From Bedellia somnulentella (lineage: Eukaryota; Arthropoda; Insecta; Lepidoptera; Bedelliidae): 64,000 nucleotides of DNA. The stretch covers positions 1,178,001-1,242,000 of the forward strand of contig OY755177.1 in the NCBI GenBank assembly GCA_963576735.1. Reading direction: 5' to 3'. The translations under genes were made by a program, and so were the position numbers. Under the pieces are notes generated by a model, which searched no databases, was not told where the DNA came from, and saw only the letters and a program-made list of their open reading frames with translations. Shown here piece by piece: positions 42,773 to 53,987 of the stretch (the first letter of the stretch is position 1; each line of letters starts with the position of its first letter).

Positions 42773-43464
42773 ACGGAATCAGAAAAAAACATTTTATTAA
42801 GTGAAACCATTCATTTCAAACTCACTCTTATTAAGATATTGTTATATGTATTTCTTTTAAACCTTCTTCTCAAAAGAAAACAATTCATAAATATAATCAA
42901 ATGCATTTCTGGTCATTCTATAAATAATACCCTTTATGACATTCATCTGCTGATCAAATATAAACCTTTCTCTTTTACGTATACGGTTTAACTTTCATTG
43001 CCAAAGAAACAGAAATTGAGGGTCTGACCGACTTGATGGCATACGCACTTTAGTGAGCGCTCATAAGTGATTTCTTAGAGGGGTGGGCAGAGGTAAGATA
43101 ATGCAGATATAGGGGAGCATTGGCCCTAACATGACACAAGCAATTTAGAGTTAGTTTCAATTAATATCAATGTGAGATGAAACGCAGACTTATTGAAGTG
43201 TTATTAATCGGAGAGCACTTGTCGGGTGCAGTTTGAATATTGTTGATTAACAAATGTTCTGAGAAATATAAATTTGTGGCTCCGTATTGGTTTTGGGTTT
43301 AGTTTTATTTTTGAATCGCTTTCTTTCGAAGTATAAATGGATAGAAATTTTATTAGTAAACCATGATTCTCCGACCATAATATATACTTTTTTTTTATTT
43401 AAGTAGATGTACCCAATATTAAGCCAATCTGTTCAAAGTGAATCTGGATTTATTTAATTGCATT
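42773..43464. other. unique stretch
   Basis: No recognisable feature. Confidence 0.5.
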
Positions 43465-43700
43465 AACTTAGTTAAAATTCGGAGGTAGGAAACGCAAAAC
43501 ACTACTTAAATGTGTAAAAGAAATAAAGGATAGAAGAATTTCGCACTGGCAGCCAAATGACACGGTGGCTCAGTTGGCAGAGCGTCGGGGCGTATACCCG
43601 AGGTCGCGGGTTCGATTCCCGCCTGTGTCGAGATTTTTCTTTCCTTTTTTTATTCTTTATTTATTAGTAATAATCCCCACATGAGGTTTTCATGAACAAA
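43465..43700 (+). mobile_element. tRNA fold-back repeat, copy 3
   Basis: TTAGTTAAAATTCGGAGGTA, AAACACTACTTAAATGTG, tRNA-like unit 43559-43629, then CTTTATTTATTAGTAATAAT and CACATGAGG. Somewhat diverged; no left inverted end. Confidence 0.85.
43559..43629 (+). tRNA. tRNA-like unit, complete cloverleaf
   Basis: Acceptor GACACGG/CTGTGTC (one G-U), D arm GCTC/GAGC, anticodon arm TCGGG-GCGTATA-CCCGA (7-nt loop), T arm GCGGG-TTCGATT-CCCGC, discriminator G. The triplet at the anticodon place is GTA, which would be tyrosine, but position 33 is C where tRNAs have U, and there is no intron. TTTTT follows. It folds best of the five, yet it is repeat-borne. Confidence 0.6.
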
Positions 43701-44272
43701 AAGATTTAAATCGGTTATAGTGCTATTATAAGTCCACACAGCCACATATAATACTTTGTAACGTAAACTCTATAGTGATTAGTTATGTATGCTATCCCCA
43801 CCCTCACTTTGCAATTAAGTATTTATAATTTTAAATATTAAAACTAACCCATTAAGCTACTCAACAAACAAGACTTTAAATATTTAAATCAACAGTCCGT
43901 TACAAAATCAATAGTAAATTAGCTAATGGAAACTCGATAGGTACAAAAAATGGCGGACTACCCTCACATTCGCAACAATAAATCTCGGCATTGTCCTTCG
44001 CCGACAGATGGCGCTCTCGTCACCCCAGGTAACTTTATACGCGGGAGTGTGCTGTGGGCACAATTGGAAGAGGAAATAAGGGTTGTCTGTTTTCGGAGTA
44101 CAGGAGCTAAGCGAAAATATTTATATTGACAATGATTTTTGCAATAATTATTGTAAACTTATGTGTATGTTTATTATAATTAATATATTATAGGAATTAA
44201 TGTTCTAAATAAATCATAATAATTAAAATAAAAATACATAACCATGTACATGTTGTATGTATGTATGTAGAC
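43701..44272. other. unique stretch
   Basis: No recognisable feature. Confidence 0.5.
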
Positions 44273-44373
44273 GAAGCAAGAGAGGTTTGCCAGGAACGTA
44301 CGAAGTGGCGATCAATAGTCTCTGCCTACCCCAATGGGAATTAACGGCGTGAGTATATGTACGTATGTATGTA
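44273..44373 (+). mobile_element. LINE-C 3' end
   Basis: GACGAAGCAAGAGAGGTTTG, AAGTGGCGATCAATAGTCTC, CTACCCCAATGGGAATTAAC and the TATG tail. Confidence 0.9.
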
Positions 44374-44984
44374 CATGCTGAATAAAACTCTTCGGCATCC
44401 GCTATTTTAAATTTATAATGACGTCATCACGAATTTGTATTATCACAATAAGTGCTACAGACATCAGCAATAACAAAAACTTCAACGGTTACCAAATGCA
44501 AAGCTTTCACTATTATACCAAACAAAAAATCATACATTTATAACCTAAAACCCAATATATCTTAGCAACCAGTACACCATCACCATACAAACGAGAGGTG
44601 ATGAAGTAAGGTAACCGTATTACCCACGTACAATAGAATATTCAATTATGCTAATGCGCACTGCCATGTGTTCAATTCTACATTCTGTACCGTGCGCACC
44701 ACCATCCACTATGCGCAACTTAGCTGCAGGGATTATGACACCGTGAAATAGGGTGTACTAAGCTTGGTCTAAATCTCTTTTGCTAGTTTAAACACAAATC
44801 GTTTCTTTGAACCCTGTTTTGTTGGGTATTTTTAACAAATGTTATGGGTGAAATGAACATTGGGGTAGCCAGAGATTCAAAGCTAATAATCAATATACCT
44901 TCATTCTTAATTCAATATCTTAATTCACCTCCTGCAAACATCTACGGAAAAATATGCATACATATACATACGTATACTCATCAT
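44374..44984. other. unique stretch
   Basis: No recognisable feature. Confidence 0.5.
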
Positions 44985-45123
44985 CACTCATCATATCACC
45001 AAGAACCTTTATTTTTACTATCTTTTCCCCGCTCAACTTCCAAAAGTGGCTGAGGAATTTATAATTCCTTAGCTCTGGCTACCCCGTTAAGGGATTTATA
45101 GCCGTGAGTATATGTATGTATGT
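44985..45123 (+). mobile_element. SINE-A copy, 5'-truncated
   Basis: Starts at CATATCACCAAGAACCTTTA; ends with the TATG tail. ACCCCGTTAAGGGATTTATA places it near subfamily 3. Confidence 0.9.
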
Positions 45124-45214
45124 TCCTTCATCACACATTGTCTTCACTACACTTGTTACTGCTTTTTTCAACACGAACTAATACAAGTATCGATGTACAT
45201 ACATACATACATAT

Positions 45215-45520
45215 TCTCACGCCGTTAGTTCCCTTGGGGTAGACAGCGACTATTGATCGCCACTTTGTACGATCCTGGCAAACCTCTCTAGCTTCATTCA
45301 CATCCATCAATCTTTTCATACATGCTCTTTTATTCTTCGTACTTCGGACACCTGCCTTTTTGAACACATTTTCTATTTGATCTATATGTGTCCTCCGAGG
45401 TCGTCCTCTACTAACATTACCTTCCACATTGGCTCTATAGATCTCTTTCACCACTTTACTGTCATCCATCCTCTCTATGTGCCCAAACCATCTCAACATT
45501 CCTTTTTCTATCAATATCAT
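45215..45520 (-). pseudogene. LINE-C ORF2 C-terminal end, downstream frame
   Basis: Reads IEKGMLRWFGHIERMDDSKV, IYRANVEG, RGRPRRT, VREVCQDR-like EAREVCQDRTKWRSIVAVYP; this is the end of ORF2. It is offset by a frameshift from the upstream part. Confidence 0.88.
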
Positions 45521-45939
45521 CTTTTACACCGCACCTTTCACGAATCACATCATTCCTCACACGATCACATAACCTTACATTACAAACTTTTCTGAGGGAT
45601 CTCATTTCTACTGCATTCACTCTGCTTTAATGCTCCTTCTGCCACACCGAACATTCACTGCCATACATAAGCGTAGTAACGAGGACAGCATCGTGCACAG
45701 CCATTCGGGCCTTTTCGGACACCGATTGACTAGACATGAGACTATCCAGTGCTCCATTTACCGCATTACCCTTTTTTACTCTTCTTTCAATGTCTTCATC
45801 ACACTTTCCATCCCTAGTAAACAAACTTCCCAGATATACGAACTCTTTCACTTGTTCCACTTTCTTACCATTGATCTCAATCACGCATTCAGTCATATTT
45901 GCCTCTCTCTCGAAAACCATGGTTTCTGGTTTTATCCAC
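45512..45939 (-). pseudogene. LINE-C reverse transcriptase, upstream frame
   Basis: Reads PETMVFERE, VKEFVYLGSLFTRDGKCDED, IERRVKKGN, then LMYGSE and WQKEH followed by a TAA stop (45627-45629), after which the same frame continues SRVNAVEMRSLRKVC and RVRNDVIRERCGVKDD. The YLGS, IERR and YGSE motifs mark the region after the reverse-transcriptase palm. One nonsense codon, then a frameshift near 45510. Confidence 0.88.
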
Positions 45940-46005
45940 ACAAGTATCGATGTATCACAATGAATATAAAAAATACTTATAATATTGAATACAAACTAAA
46001 CGATA

Positions 46006-46295
46006 ATTTAATGTTTTTTGACATGAATTCCTCATGTAGGGATTATTACTCATAAATAAAAGATGTTATTAAAGGAAAGAAAAATCCGAATTAGTTAAAA
46101 TTCGGAGGTAGGAAACGCAAACACTACTTGAACGTGTAAAAAAGAAACAAAGGATAGAGAAATTTCGCGCTGGATGCCAACTGACACTGTAGCTCAGTTG
46201 GCAGAGCGACGGGGGCGTATACCCGAAGGTCGCGGGTTCGAACCCCGCCAGTGTCGAAATTTTTCTTTCCTTTAATAACATCTTTTATTTATGAG
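46006..46295 (+). mobile_element. tRNA fold-back repeat, copy 4, with 13-bp target duplication
   Basis: AAACTAAACGATA flanks it at 45993-46005 and 46296-46308. The left part (46006-46087) is the repeat's 3' end in reverse (GACATGAATTCCTCATGTAG, ATAAAAGATGTTATTAAAGG); then comes CCGAATTAGTTAAAATTCGG, the body and tRNA-like unit, ending TTTATTTATGAG. The inverted ends are about 38 bp. The clean duplication shows that the fold-back form inserted as one unit. Confidence 0.92.
46183..46255 (+). tRNA. tRNA-like unit in fold-back repeat
   Basis: Same 73-nt sequence as at 28408 and 30394. Confidence 0.55.
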
Positions 46296-46448
46296 AAACT
46301 AAACGATATTTTTCAGTCGAACATAAAACACATTCTCACATGACTTGAGCAATAACTAAAATAAAAATAAAATAGATAGCCCTGTGGAAACACTATCGCA
46401 TCTCGAGCTGGGGAAGTGAATATAAATTCTGAACACAATACTCAATTG

Positions 46449-46610
46449 AACTTAGTCATGTGACAGTATATTACGAATCGGCGATAAGCCTGCCCTATAT
46501 TAGGTACGTGCATTTAATATCCAAGCAAAACGTGGCCACTCTGAACATTATGTGACGAAAATGTAATGTTCAGAAGTATTAGTATCTGTGCCACCCCTTC
46601 AGGAATTGAC
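46449..46610 (+). mobile_element. SINE-B fragment
   Basis: CTTAGTCATGTGACAGTATA, CCAAGCAAAACGTGG, GTTCAGAAGTATTAGTA, CACCCCTTCAGG. Confidence 0.8.
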
Positions 46611-47054
46611 AATGCGAAGGCTGCGTTGAAAAAGAATCTACATCTAATAATAAATTTGATAAATGTTTGTTCTGCTGGGATTGAACCCATTACCTTTGGA
46701 ATCAGTAAATGACCGCCTGGACTAGACCATGAACGCCTCGCGGTCTTTATCATGTACTTACATTCTAGCTTATTTCACTTGTGTAAGATATAACTTTACG
46801 TATTTATAGTAACACAATTAAATTATGTCACAAAATTAATAAATTCATCACTAAACAAGGACAATCTCGTTAAAAAGTTACCCTGGCAACACGAACCGCC
46901 AATCGCAGTCAACTCGTAAAACAAACCATTATTACTGTCATCTCATCATCGTAATCATAACGTGAGGTACTGTACTGTCTTTACACCGTGCCAGTTAAAT
47001 TGAACAAGCAATGTAAGAAAAAAAACGCATTGTCTTTGGATAATATACTGTCAA
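46611..47054. other. unique stretch
   Basis: No recognisable feature. Confidence 0.4.
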
Positions 47055-47128
47055 GCTTCAAACGTTTACGTCGTATATCCCCGAAGGTGTGGCAGCAGTA
47101 CTAAAATTTCTTAACATCATGTAAGATT
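47055..47128 (-). mobile_element. SINE-B 3' tip
   Basis: AAACGTTTACGTCGTATATC, CCCGAAGGTGTGGCAG. Confidence 0.8.
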
Positions 47129-48148
47129 ATTATTTAAATATCGCGTGAGTGTGAATATAGATTGCTCAATGCACACTAATGTTGCATTTAATAAAGATTT
47201 TTTTCTTTATTAATATTTCTATTATATTTACTAATACTTACTACATTTTTTTTGGGGTGGCTGGTTTATGTATTGATATTATTTGCTAACTACATAAAAA
47301 ACTATATAATTCATAAACATTTTGTGAAGTTACATTCCGTTTCTGTTTTCCTTGTACATACCATTTATCCATTAAAACTTACGTCTGATACATTAAAATT
47401 CCACCTACTTACATGAAATTAAAGCAAGTTAATTAGCAACATGTGAACGTGGCATAAAACCCGCGGTTTTCATTAGATGATTGGCGAGCGCCCCCGCGGG
47501 GGTGATCCGGTTAATTTTATGTTGCGTCACCGATTGTAATGTTTTAACTTTTAATTGAAATTTGATATTTTACATTCATTGAAATTACTTGCGACACGTC
47601 GTAAACACATTTGGTGGGTTTCCTTTATTATATGTTATAATTTATAAAAGTCATTTAATATTTTGTCCTGAATTCCATTTTTGAACATAAATGTTGTTTT
47701 GATCGTTTAATGTAAAGCCTTAAGGGCTTGTAAATTTAAAACTTGCAGTTTCAAAGGCTTAGACCTTTCTTAAAAGGCTTACAGTTATTTCAAGGCTTAT
47801 TATTTTACAACTTCTAGATCAAAGACATAATTTCATAATATAGAAACATTCCAAAGACTAAAAATGCATGCATGCAAAACTGGGGCGCTCCGCAAACCTT
47901 TAGATAAAATCGTTTTTCTAAAAATAAACTGTTTTGAATACATGAAAGGATTGAATATAAATGAGGCAACTAAAGAATAACAGAGTGTACTTAATTTACG
48001 AATACTTGTTATTGGCTTAGTTTATAACTGTATTTAAAAACATTAATTGTATAGTTTGCTATTAGTTTTCCGAACAAATAAAAAAAAATTAGAGATATAT
48101 TAGCATCAGCACTTGATACCTTGTAAAAGTAGCGTTCGGTATATAATA
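47129..48148. other. unique stretch
   Basis: About 1 kb; CGCCCCCGCGGGGGTG at 47489 is a short GC palindrome. No gene. Confidence 0.45.
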
Positions 48149-48398
48149 TACATACATACATATACTCACGGCTATAAATCCCTTAACGGGGTAGCCAGAG
48201 CTTTGGAATGAGAAATTCCTCAACCACTTTTGGAAGTTTTGGATTGCGGAAAAGATGGTAATAATAAATGGTTTTGGTGGCGGGTCTCCAACCGCATCAC
48301 CCAAAAACTGCTTAAAACGCCCCTATACCCTTAGTCGCCTCTTACGATCACCCAAGGGTAGAAAGGGGTTGTGTTATTCTAAGCCGACACTACACAGC
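48149..48398 (-). mobile_element. SINE-A copy, subfamily 3
   Basis: Inverted; CCCTTAACGGGGTAGCCAGA, GTGGCGGGTCTCCAACCG, ACGATCACCCAAGGGTAGAA. Confidence 0.93.
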
Positions 48399-48870
48399 AA
48401 ATATTATTATTGCGTCATTAAATTATTTTACAAAGGCTTTTTCATAAGATAATGACCCAAAAGATAGATAATACTTTGAGTGGAATCCTCATTAGATAAT
48501 AAGGATAACGGTAGGAAACCAATAATGATTAGGATACTCGTGAACATAATAACTAATTGAGAGGAAGCTGGCAAATAGCGTATTATCTGTTTGCGCGGGA
48601 AATAGACACGTTCCGACGCGGCGAGGTTTGAGTTTATTAGTATTGTATCGATCTTAAACTATAAGAAAATTTAGTTAATAAACACAATAAACTTTTAATA
48701 TGAAGATGATAATAGAAATAACATGTGATAAAATATTTGTTACGTTATGTGTATGGAACTGGCATTTAATATATATTTAATCTATATATGGTATTTGACG
48801 CTTCAAAATATACCATTACAAAAAATGTAAATTGTTTGTATCATATCACATACTACATTTACATATTATT
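48399..48870. other. unique stretch
   Basis: No recognisable feature. Confidence 0.4.
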
Positions 48871-49099
48871 CTATAATCACGGTTATAAATCCCTTGAAAG
48901 GGTAAACAGAGTTTCAGATTTAAAATAACTCAGCAACTTTTGGGAGTTCTGAGGGAAAAATATTGTAAAATAAAGTTTGTTGGTGACGGGTCTTAACATC
49001 GGCCATAATCACTTAAAAGCCCCAATACCGTTAGTCGCCTCTTACATACACCTACCGGATGAAATGGGGTAGTGTTATTCTAAGCCGACTCTACACAGC
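48871..49099 (-). mobile_element. SINE-A copy, diverged
   Basis: ATAATCACGGTTATAAATCC through CCGTTAGTCGCCTCTTACAT to the head; the CATA tail is gone. Confidence 0.88.
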
Positions 49100-49980
49100 T
49101 TTTGTTACAAGAAATATTATCAATAGCTGGGACAAATAATAAGTGTTGTAAATTTTGCGCGGTTTTGATTATTTGTAGGTATTTTTTTCTTCTTTCGCAA
49201 TAAGTTTTCAATTCAATAATGTAGAGGTTGAAGAATTTTCAGCACATGTGCCAAGCCACCTTAATTACTTAAAACTAAATCCCCTACACCGTCAAATAAA
49301 ACAAACCCGTGCAAAATCTACAAAACTTATTACTTTACCTAGCTATTGACAGAACACTTCTTACATTAGAAGTAAAATAAAAAATGTATAATAAAGAAAA
49401 CATAAAATCAAACACAATCAAGAATTTACAACATGCATAATTCAACCCAAATATTGACACCACAGGACCACCGTCCAAGCAGCAAAGACAAGTGGACATT
49501 CCACAGCTGATGTCAAATATGTAAGAGCTCCAGCGGCAGGACAACCGCAGCAACAAGACCGTTGATCAGACGCTTGGAATGGTGATGACTGCTGCCGCTG
49601 TATGCGAACAGAAGTGTAGTGGAGACGATAGTGGCATATGGGTCGAAATTTATTCAATCAAAACACTATTATATGTTATTTTACTTAATCACAATATGCC
49701 TTTTTTATCTTAGGATCTTTTTAAATCTGCTATCATAATGATCATATTAACTTACAAACTGTTTTTACATTAAAAAAAGCATTTTCAAATTAAAAAAAAA
49801 TTATGCTCTCTCTACTTAAATACATGTCGTTAACTAGTTATTTTACTTGATAATCATTAAAAAAACACTTTTGATAATCATTTCAATACTTTATTGGTCT
49901 TATTTAAAATATACTTGCTACACTAATTTGTAAAATTATGCAGAAAATGTAATAAATAACAATATGCTAAGTTCCTTCCA
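49100..49980. other. unique stretch with coding-like patch
   Basis: 49430-49660 is less AT-rich and has open frames on both strands (for example minus 49442-49657), but no domain is recognisable. It lies downstream of the minus-strand candidate exon below and might belong to the same transcript; this is speculative. Confidence 0.25.
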
Positions 49981-50124
49981 TTATAACAATATCGTATAAT
50001 TTTTCATCCAATTTACAACATGAGAGACACTTAAATATTTTTCTAATGCAACAGCTCTATCACCGTTCTGTTCCCGCGACTGCACCTTGTCAGCGCGCAA
50101 TTTGACGTGGATTGTGTCCGCCAT
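49981..50124 (-). CDS. candidate first coding exon, unknown protein
   Basis: Starts MADTIHVKLRADKVQSREQN and stays open for 47 codons. The start codon lies in AAAGATGGCGGAC, a YY1-like motif often found over the start of housekeeping genes. Upstream (50130-50180) is GC-rich, and TGACG/ACGTCA half sites lie on both sides. Possible splice donors inside: AAG|GTGCAG and TT|GTAAAT. An upstream in-frame Met would extend it to 50196, but YY1 placement favours 50124. No family recognised; it could be chance. Confidence 0.3.
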   Translation of the reverse strand: MADTIHVKLRADKVQSREQNGDRAVALEKYLSVSHVVNWMKNYTILL

Positions 50125-50185
50125 CTTTGAAAAGCAGTCTGCGCCCCGCGCCTCGCCCGCCAACCTTCCTACTACTACGTCAGGG
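50100..50185 (-). promoter_or_regulatory. candidate GC-rich promoter with YY1-like box
   Basis: CGCCATCTTTG at 50120 (complement CAAAGATGGCG), GCGCCCCGCGCCTCGCCC at 50141, and CTACGTCAGG near 50175. This contrasts sharply with its AT-rich surroundings. Confidence 0.35.
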
Positions 50186-50264
50186 AGTGTTCCCAAACTT
50201 TTCAGTTAAATTTTTTCATACATATATACATATATGGGTATATGTATGTATGTATGTATGTATA

Positions 50265-50508
50265 TATACATACATATACTCACGGCTATAAATCCCTAGA
50301 AGGGGTAGCCAGGGCTAAGGAAATAGAAATTACTCAGCCACTTTTGGAAAGTTGTGTAGGGAAAAGATGGTAAAATAAAGGTTGTTGGTGATGGGTCTCC
50401 AACCGCATCGCCCAAAAATCCCTTAAAAGCCAATACCGTTAGTCGCCTCTGACGTACACCCACCGGAAGAAATGGGGTAGTGCTATTCTAAGCCGACACT
50501 ACATAGCA
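50265..50508 (-). mobile_element. SINE-A copy
   Basis: Inverted subfamily-1 copy, preceded by TATGTATGTATG-type repeats of the opposite strand (50240-50262), so the tails of two elements may meet here. Confidence 0.93.
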
Positions 50509-51976
50509 ATTAATTTTTTTCATACCACTTTAATTTTAATGTACCGTTGTGGAGGATTTACTACCAAAAAACAAACGTATGAACAAATTTGTAATGTTTT
50601 TTTTATATTTAATTGTTAAATAATTATTGAGGTGAAGATGTGTGAGCATGATTCTAACTTTGGTGATTCATTTACGTAAAATTTTCAGGTGCCTTTGATC
50701 ATGTAATATATACTTCAACAATTATTTGATTTAAAATCTAAAGACTTAACATAATATATTTTGGTATTATATTCTGTAGGATTACGTGACCAATTCATTT
50801 CAATATATACGTGTTAACCAAAAAATACATAAAACGAATAAATAGAGAAAGTAAAAAGTTCCAAAAACATTTGAGAGCCAATGTTTGGTCGAATTCAAAA
50901 TCAAGCGAAACCGCTCACTCGATCACGGGCGCGTATTCACGAATCTAATCTCTAATTATTCGTCTATTATTGGTTTTGATGTCAACGCGCGGCGAACGAT
51001 CAAACGTGTTGATTTGACGATGGTTTTCGTAATTACACCCCTCACCGAGGTGCAGTGGTTGATTGATTAAACACTGGTTTTATAACGAATTGATGACTGA
51101 ATTTTGTAATTTACCTTTATTCATTCTTTTGATTCGGCAAACGCATATTTAAACTTTTATGGTATATTTTATGGTTTTATTAATATTGGGGTTAGTCAGA
51201 AACTATAATAATTTCCACTTCATATAAACACTTTAACTGTCCCATGGCTATTTTACTTTCCCAGCACTAGATGTCCCATAATCATTCCCAGAATGTAAAT
51301 AAATACACTGGTGCATTATTTGTCATGCACGGACGTATCGAGCCAGCTTTTCAGTGTGTGTATGTAATGCATGAACAATTAAAGAGTTGATAAATCACTT
51401 GATGCTTCAATTGGATAAAAATATTTGAATCATATACTCGTGCTATAACTTGTGACCTTAAACTCCATGTTTTCTTGAATTCAAAGCCATGAGCAAAGGT
51501 TGATGGTTGAGTAAAATGTAGACTTCATATTTCCCAGTCGTTATGAGTGAAGTTCCATAATAGTGTAGGCAGACAGGCTAATGAGTAAAGTTGCAGTCAG
51601 GGCTAAAGACGGAACGCACCTCTCCCTAATGAGTTATGAACCGCGCGAAATGGGCCTCGGATATTTTTATCTGTGTTCTATGCAAATTTCAGCACCTTTT
51701 AATACGAATTCTGGTAGGGTTGGCGCCTTTTTTGTATTATAAAGAAGCTATAAAAGAAAGATCTATTAAAATCCTATATTTTGTGACAGCATTTTTGAGT
51801 TATAGAATCTTTATTTCTGTATTGTTAATGAAACATTGATTTTGAAATAATATTTTATTGCTTTCGTAGCATACTAGCCCTTTACTAGCTTTGATTTCTC
51901 ATAATTTTTTTCATTAATGTACTAATTGCCATGTTCTTTATGCAAAAAGTGAAAACATATTAAAAAAAATAATTAC
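50509..51976. other. repeat-poor stretch
   Basis: About 1.47 kb; only a decayed LINE-C tip at 51183-51232 (ATTGGGGTTAGTCAGAAACT). No gene recognised. Confidence 0.4.
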
Positions 51977-52185
51977 AGGCCTATCGGTGTTTTTAAAGAA
52001 TACACTGTCCCATGACTTAGTACAACGTAGCCATGTGGGTTTCACCACAGTGTTTTCCCTCATCGTTAACAACTATGATAAATTAAGCACACTTATGACT
52101 TTCAAAAAGACAAATGGTGTAGGCCTGACCCGGGATTTGAACTCACGCCTGTCTCTATGATAGTCTGTCTGAGCTATCGTGTTTG
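51977..52185 (-). mobile_element. SINE-B 5' part
   Basis: AGGCCTATCGGTGTTTTTAA through AGACAAATGGTGTAGGCCTG to a diverged tRNA head (GGGATTTGAACTCACGCC). The 3' part is missing. Confidence 0.85.
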
Positions 52186-52437
52186 TTAATAAATAATGAG
52201 ATTTAAAAAGGTAAGTAGTAGATTTTTTACCTAGCGCAAAGTGAGTCGTTAAATTTTTATTGCAAAAATGCACTGAATTGGCCGACAGCATTAAGAAGTT
52301 ACCTAAAGCAAGGTGTAGAATATATTTTTCTTTCAAGAACCTTCTTGCCTTGCTCACATATAATAAATTTCAACTCCAGTGGTTGGAAAATATTAACAAG
52401 CTTTGAACATACGACCGTCTGAAAAGACATGTTATAT

Positions 52438-52722
52438 TCTCAGTCGTAACACTCCTGACAGAGTGGTCGTGGTCGTCATTTTGGTTGGTCCGTCCATCTT
52501 ATTGGTGATCGACCATGCATTCGGGTGCCCTCTACTCTGCCCTGTACCACCAGTCGCTCGATTGACATGCGCCCGCGTCGAGATATATGTCCAAAAAAGG
52601 TTAGGATACGAGCTTGGACTATAGATGTTAGGCGCTGTTTGACACCTAGTTCTTAGAGGATTGAGTCATTGGTACGGAACTCTGTCCACGATATCGTCTC
52701 AAAAGGTACTCAAGGTGACATG
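52438..52722 (-). pseudogene. LINE-D ORF2 C-terminal fragment, second copy
   Basis: Minus-strand frame: RLTSIVQARILTFFGHISRR, IERLVVQGRVEGTR, GRSPIRWTDQ, then a deletion of about 130 bp relative to 8283-8493 and SVTTEN-like end. FGHI.RR followed by GRVEG.R..GRSP.RWTDQ is typical of RTE-like LINE ORF2 ends. One stop near SIL*EL. Confidence 0.8.
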
Positions 52723-53987
52723 TTATTAGTAAACAGTAAATTAGACAGTTAATAATGAATTGACTCGACATCGAAATCGACATCGAAAACTTACTAAAAT
52801 CTTGCGAACAAATTATTTGCCTGTTAGCTTTATTAAAAGATAGTTAAAAATTAAAAATTGTGCACCCCTAGTTATCGCCAAATGTCATAAATGTCGAGAA
52901 GGGTGTAAGAATGTAATTCCGAATAGCATTGCGCAGTTCTAGACCTATTATGAGTTGTACTTAACTTCGCACTTACTGCGAAATTTGACTGAAATAAATC
53001 CATACCTTCAATCGACTGCACACTAAACGGATTTTTTATTGGACTGGATTATTTTTGTAAGTATTAATCTGGATGACTCTGTAGAACACGTAACACTTCA
53101 TAGTGCAATTAAGTTACAAGTTTATATTCATTAAAAATAAATAACGTTGAAAAGAACAAGTATTATACAAATAAGAATTGTATATTGTACTATATAATGT
53201 ATGCTAAGTAGAAAGTTTCGAAAAAGTAGGTACTCGAACCATCGGAACACTTCTTTCACTAATTCAAAACACAATCAATCAATATGAACAATTTTCGTAT
53301 TTCCATAACTCTCAGTAGGCGCCGTTCAAAATCACTAGTGGCCAGAAACCTATGTGCAAATATAACTTTTTATCTATTATTCTTAGGTGATAAATTTATA
53401 TATTAATAAATATGACTTGATCTGTGTTTTTATGTATGTCTATCACCAACGAAATGGATTTCCTTTTACTCTACTTCACTTTAGCAGGTTATAACAATAT
53501 ATTTAGAATTGAAAGCTGTAGCTACCCTTTTTCTCTAATATTAGCCGTTATTAACATACAGACGGATTGTGAACGAACAAAGATTCTTCGAAAATATAAT
53601 TTAACGAAAATATCTTTGAAGAGTGAAATTCTTTTCTGTCTAGTTCATATTACCTGAAAGATACAAAGGTCTTTGCCCGCGGCGGTTCGGACCTCTCTTC
53701 ATGCAAATATTTAATAAACTGGACGTCCAAGATAAGTGAATGCAACTTTATATTGTTTTTAATGAAAATATATAGAATAAACTTGTCCTTTTTATAAAGA
53801 AAATAAACTGAGGAGAAATTGAATAATATTTACTTTATCCAACCACATGCTAGTATTTACTAATAAATTTCCACCAAAAAGTAGTTTTTTTTTTTAAGTT
53901 AAGTTATCCGAAAACTAATATGATTCTGAGCTGGACAGGTCACCTGTGAAGCGTTGGTCGCGCTCACTATTATACTATTATAGTAGT
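52723..53987. other. repeat-poor stretch
   Basis: About 1.26 kb, AT-rich, no gene recognised. Confidence 0.45.

Larger units (their letters stand above)
45198..45939 (-). mobile_element. LINE-C, longest copy, with 15-bp target duplication
   Basis: 742 bp, 5'-truncated. ACAAGTATCGATGTA flanks it at 45183-45197 and 45940-45954. The 3' end has CCAAGGGAACTAACGGCGTG and the TATG tail. It encodes the C-terminal part of a reverse transcriptase (next two entries). The perfect duplication and few lesions mark a fairly recent insertion. Confidence 0.95.
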
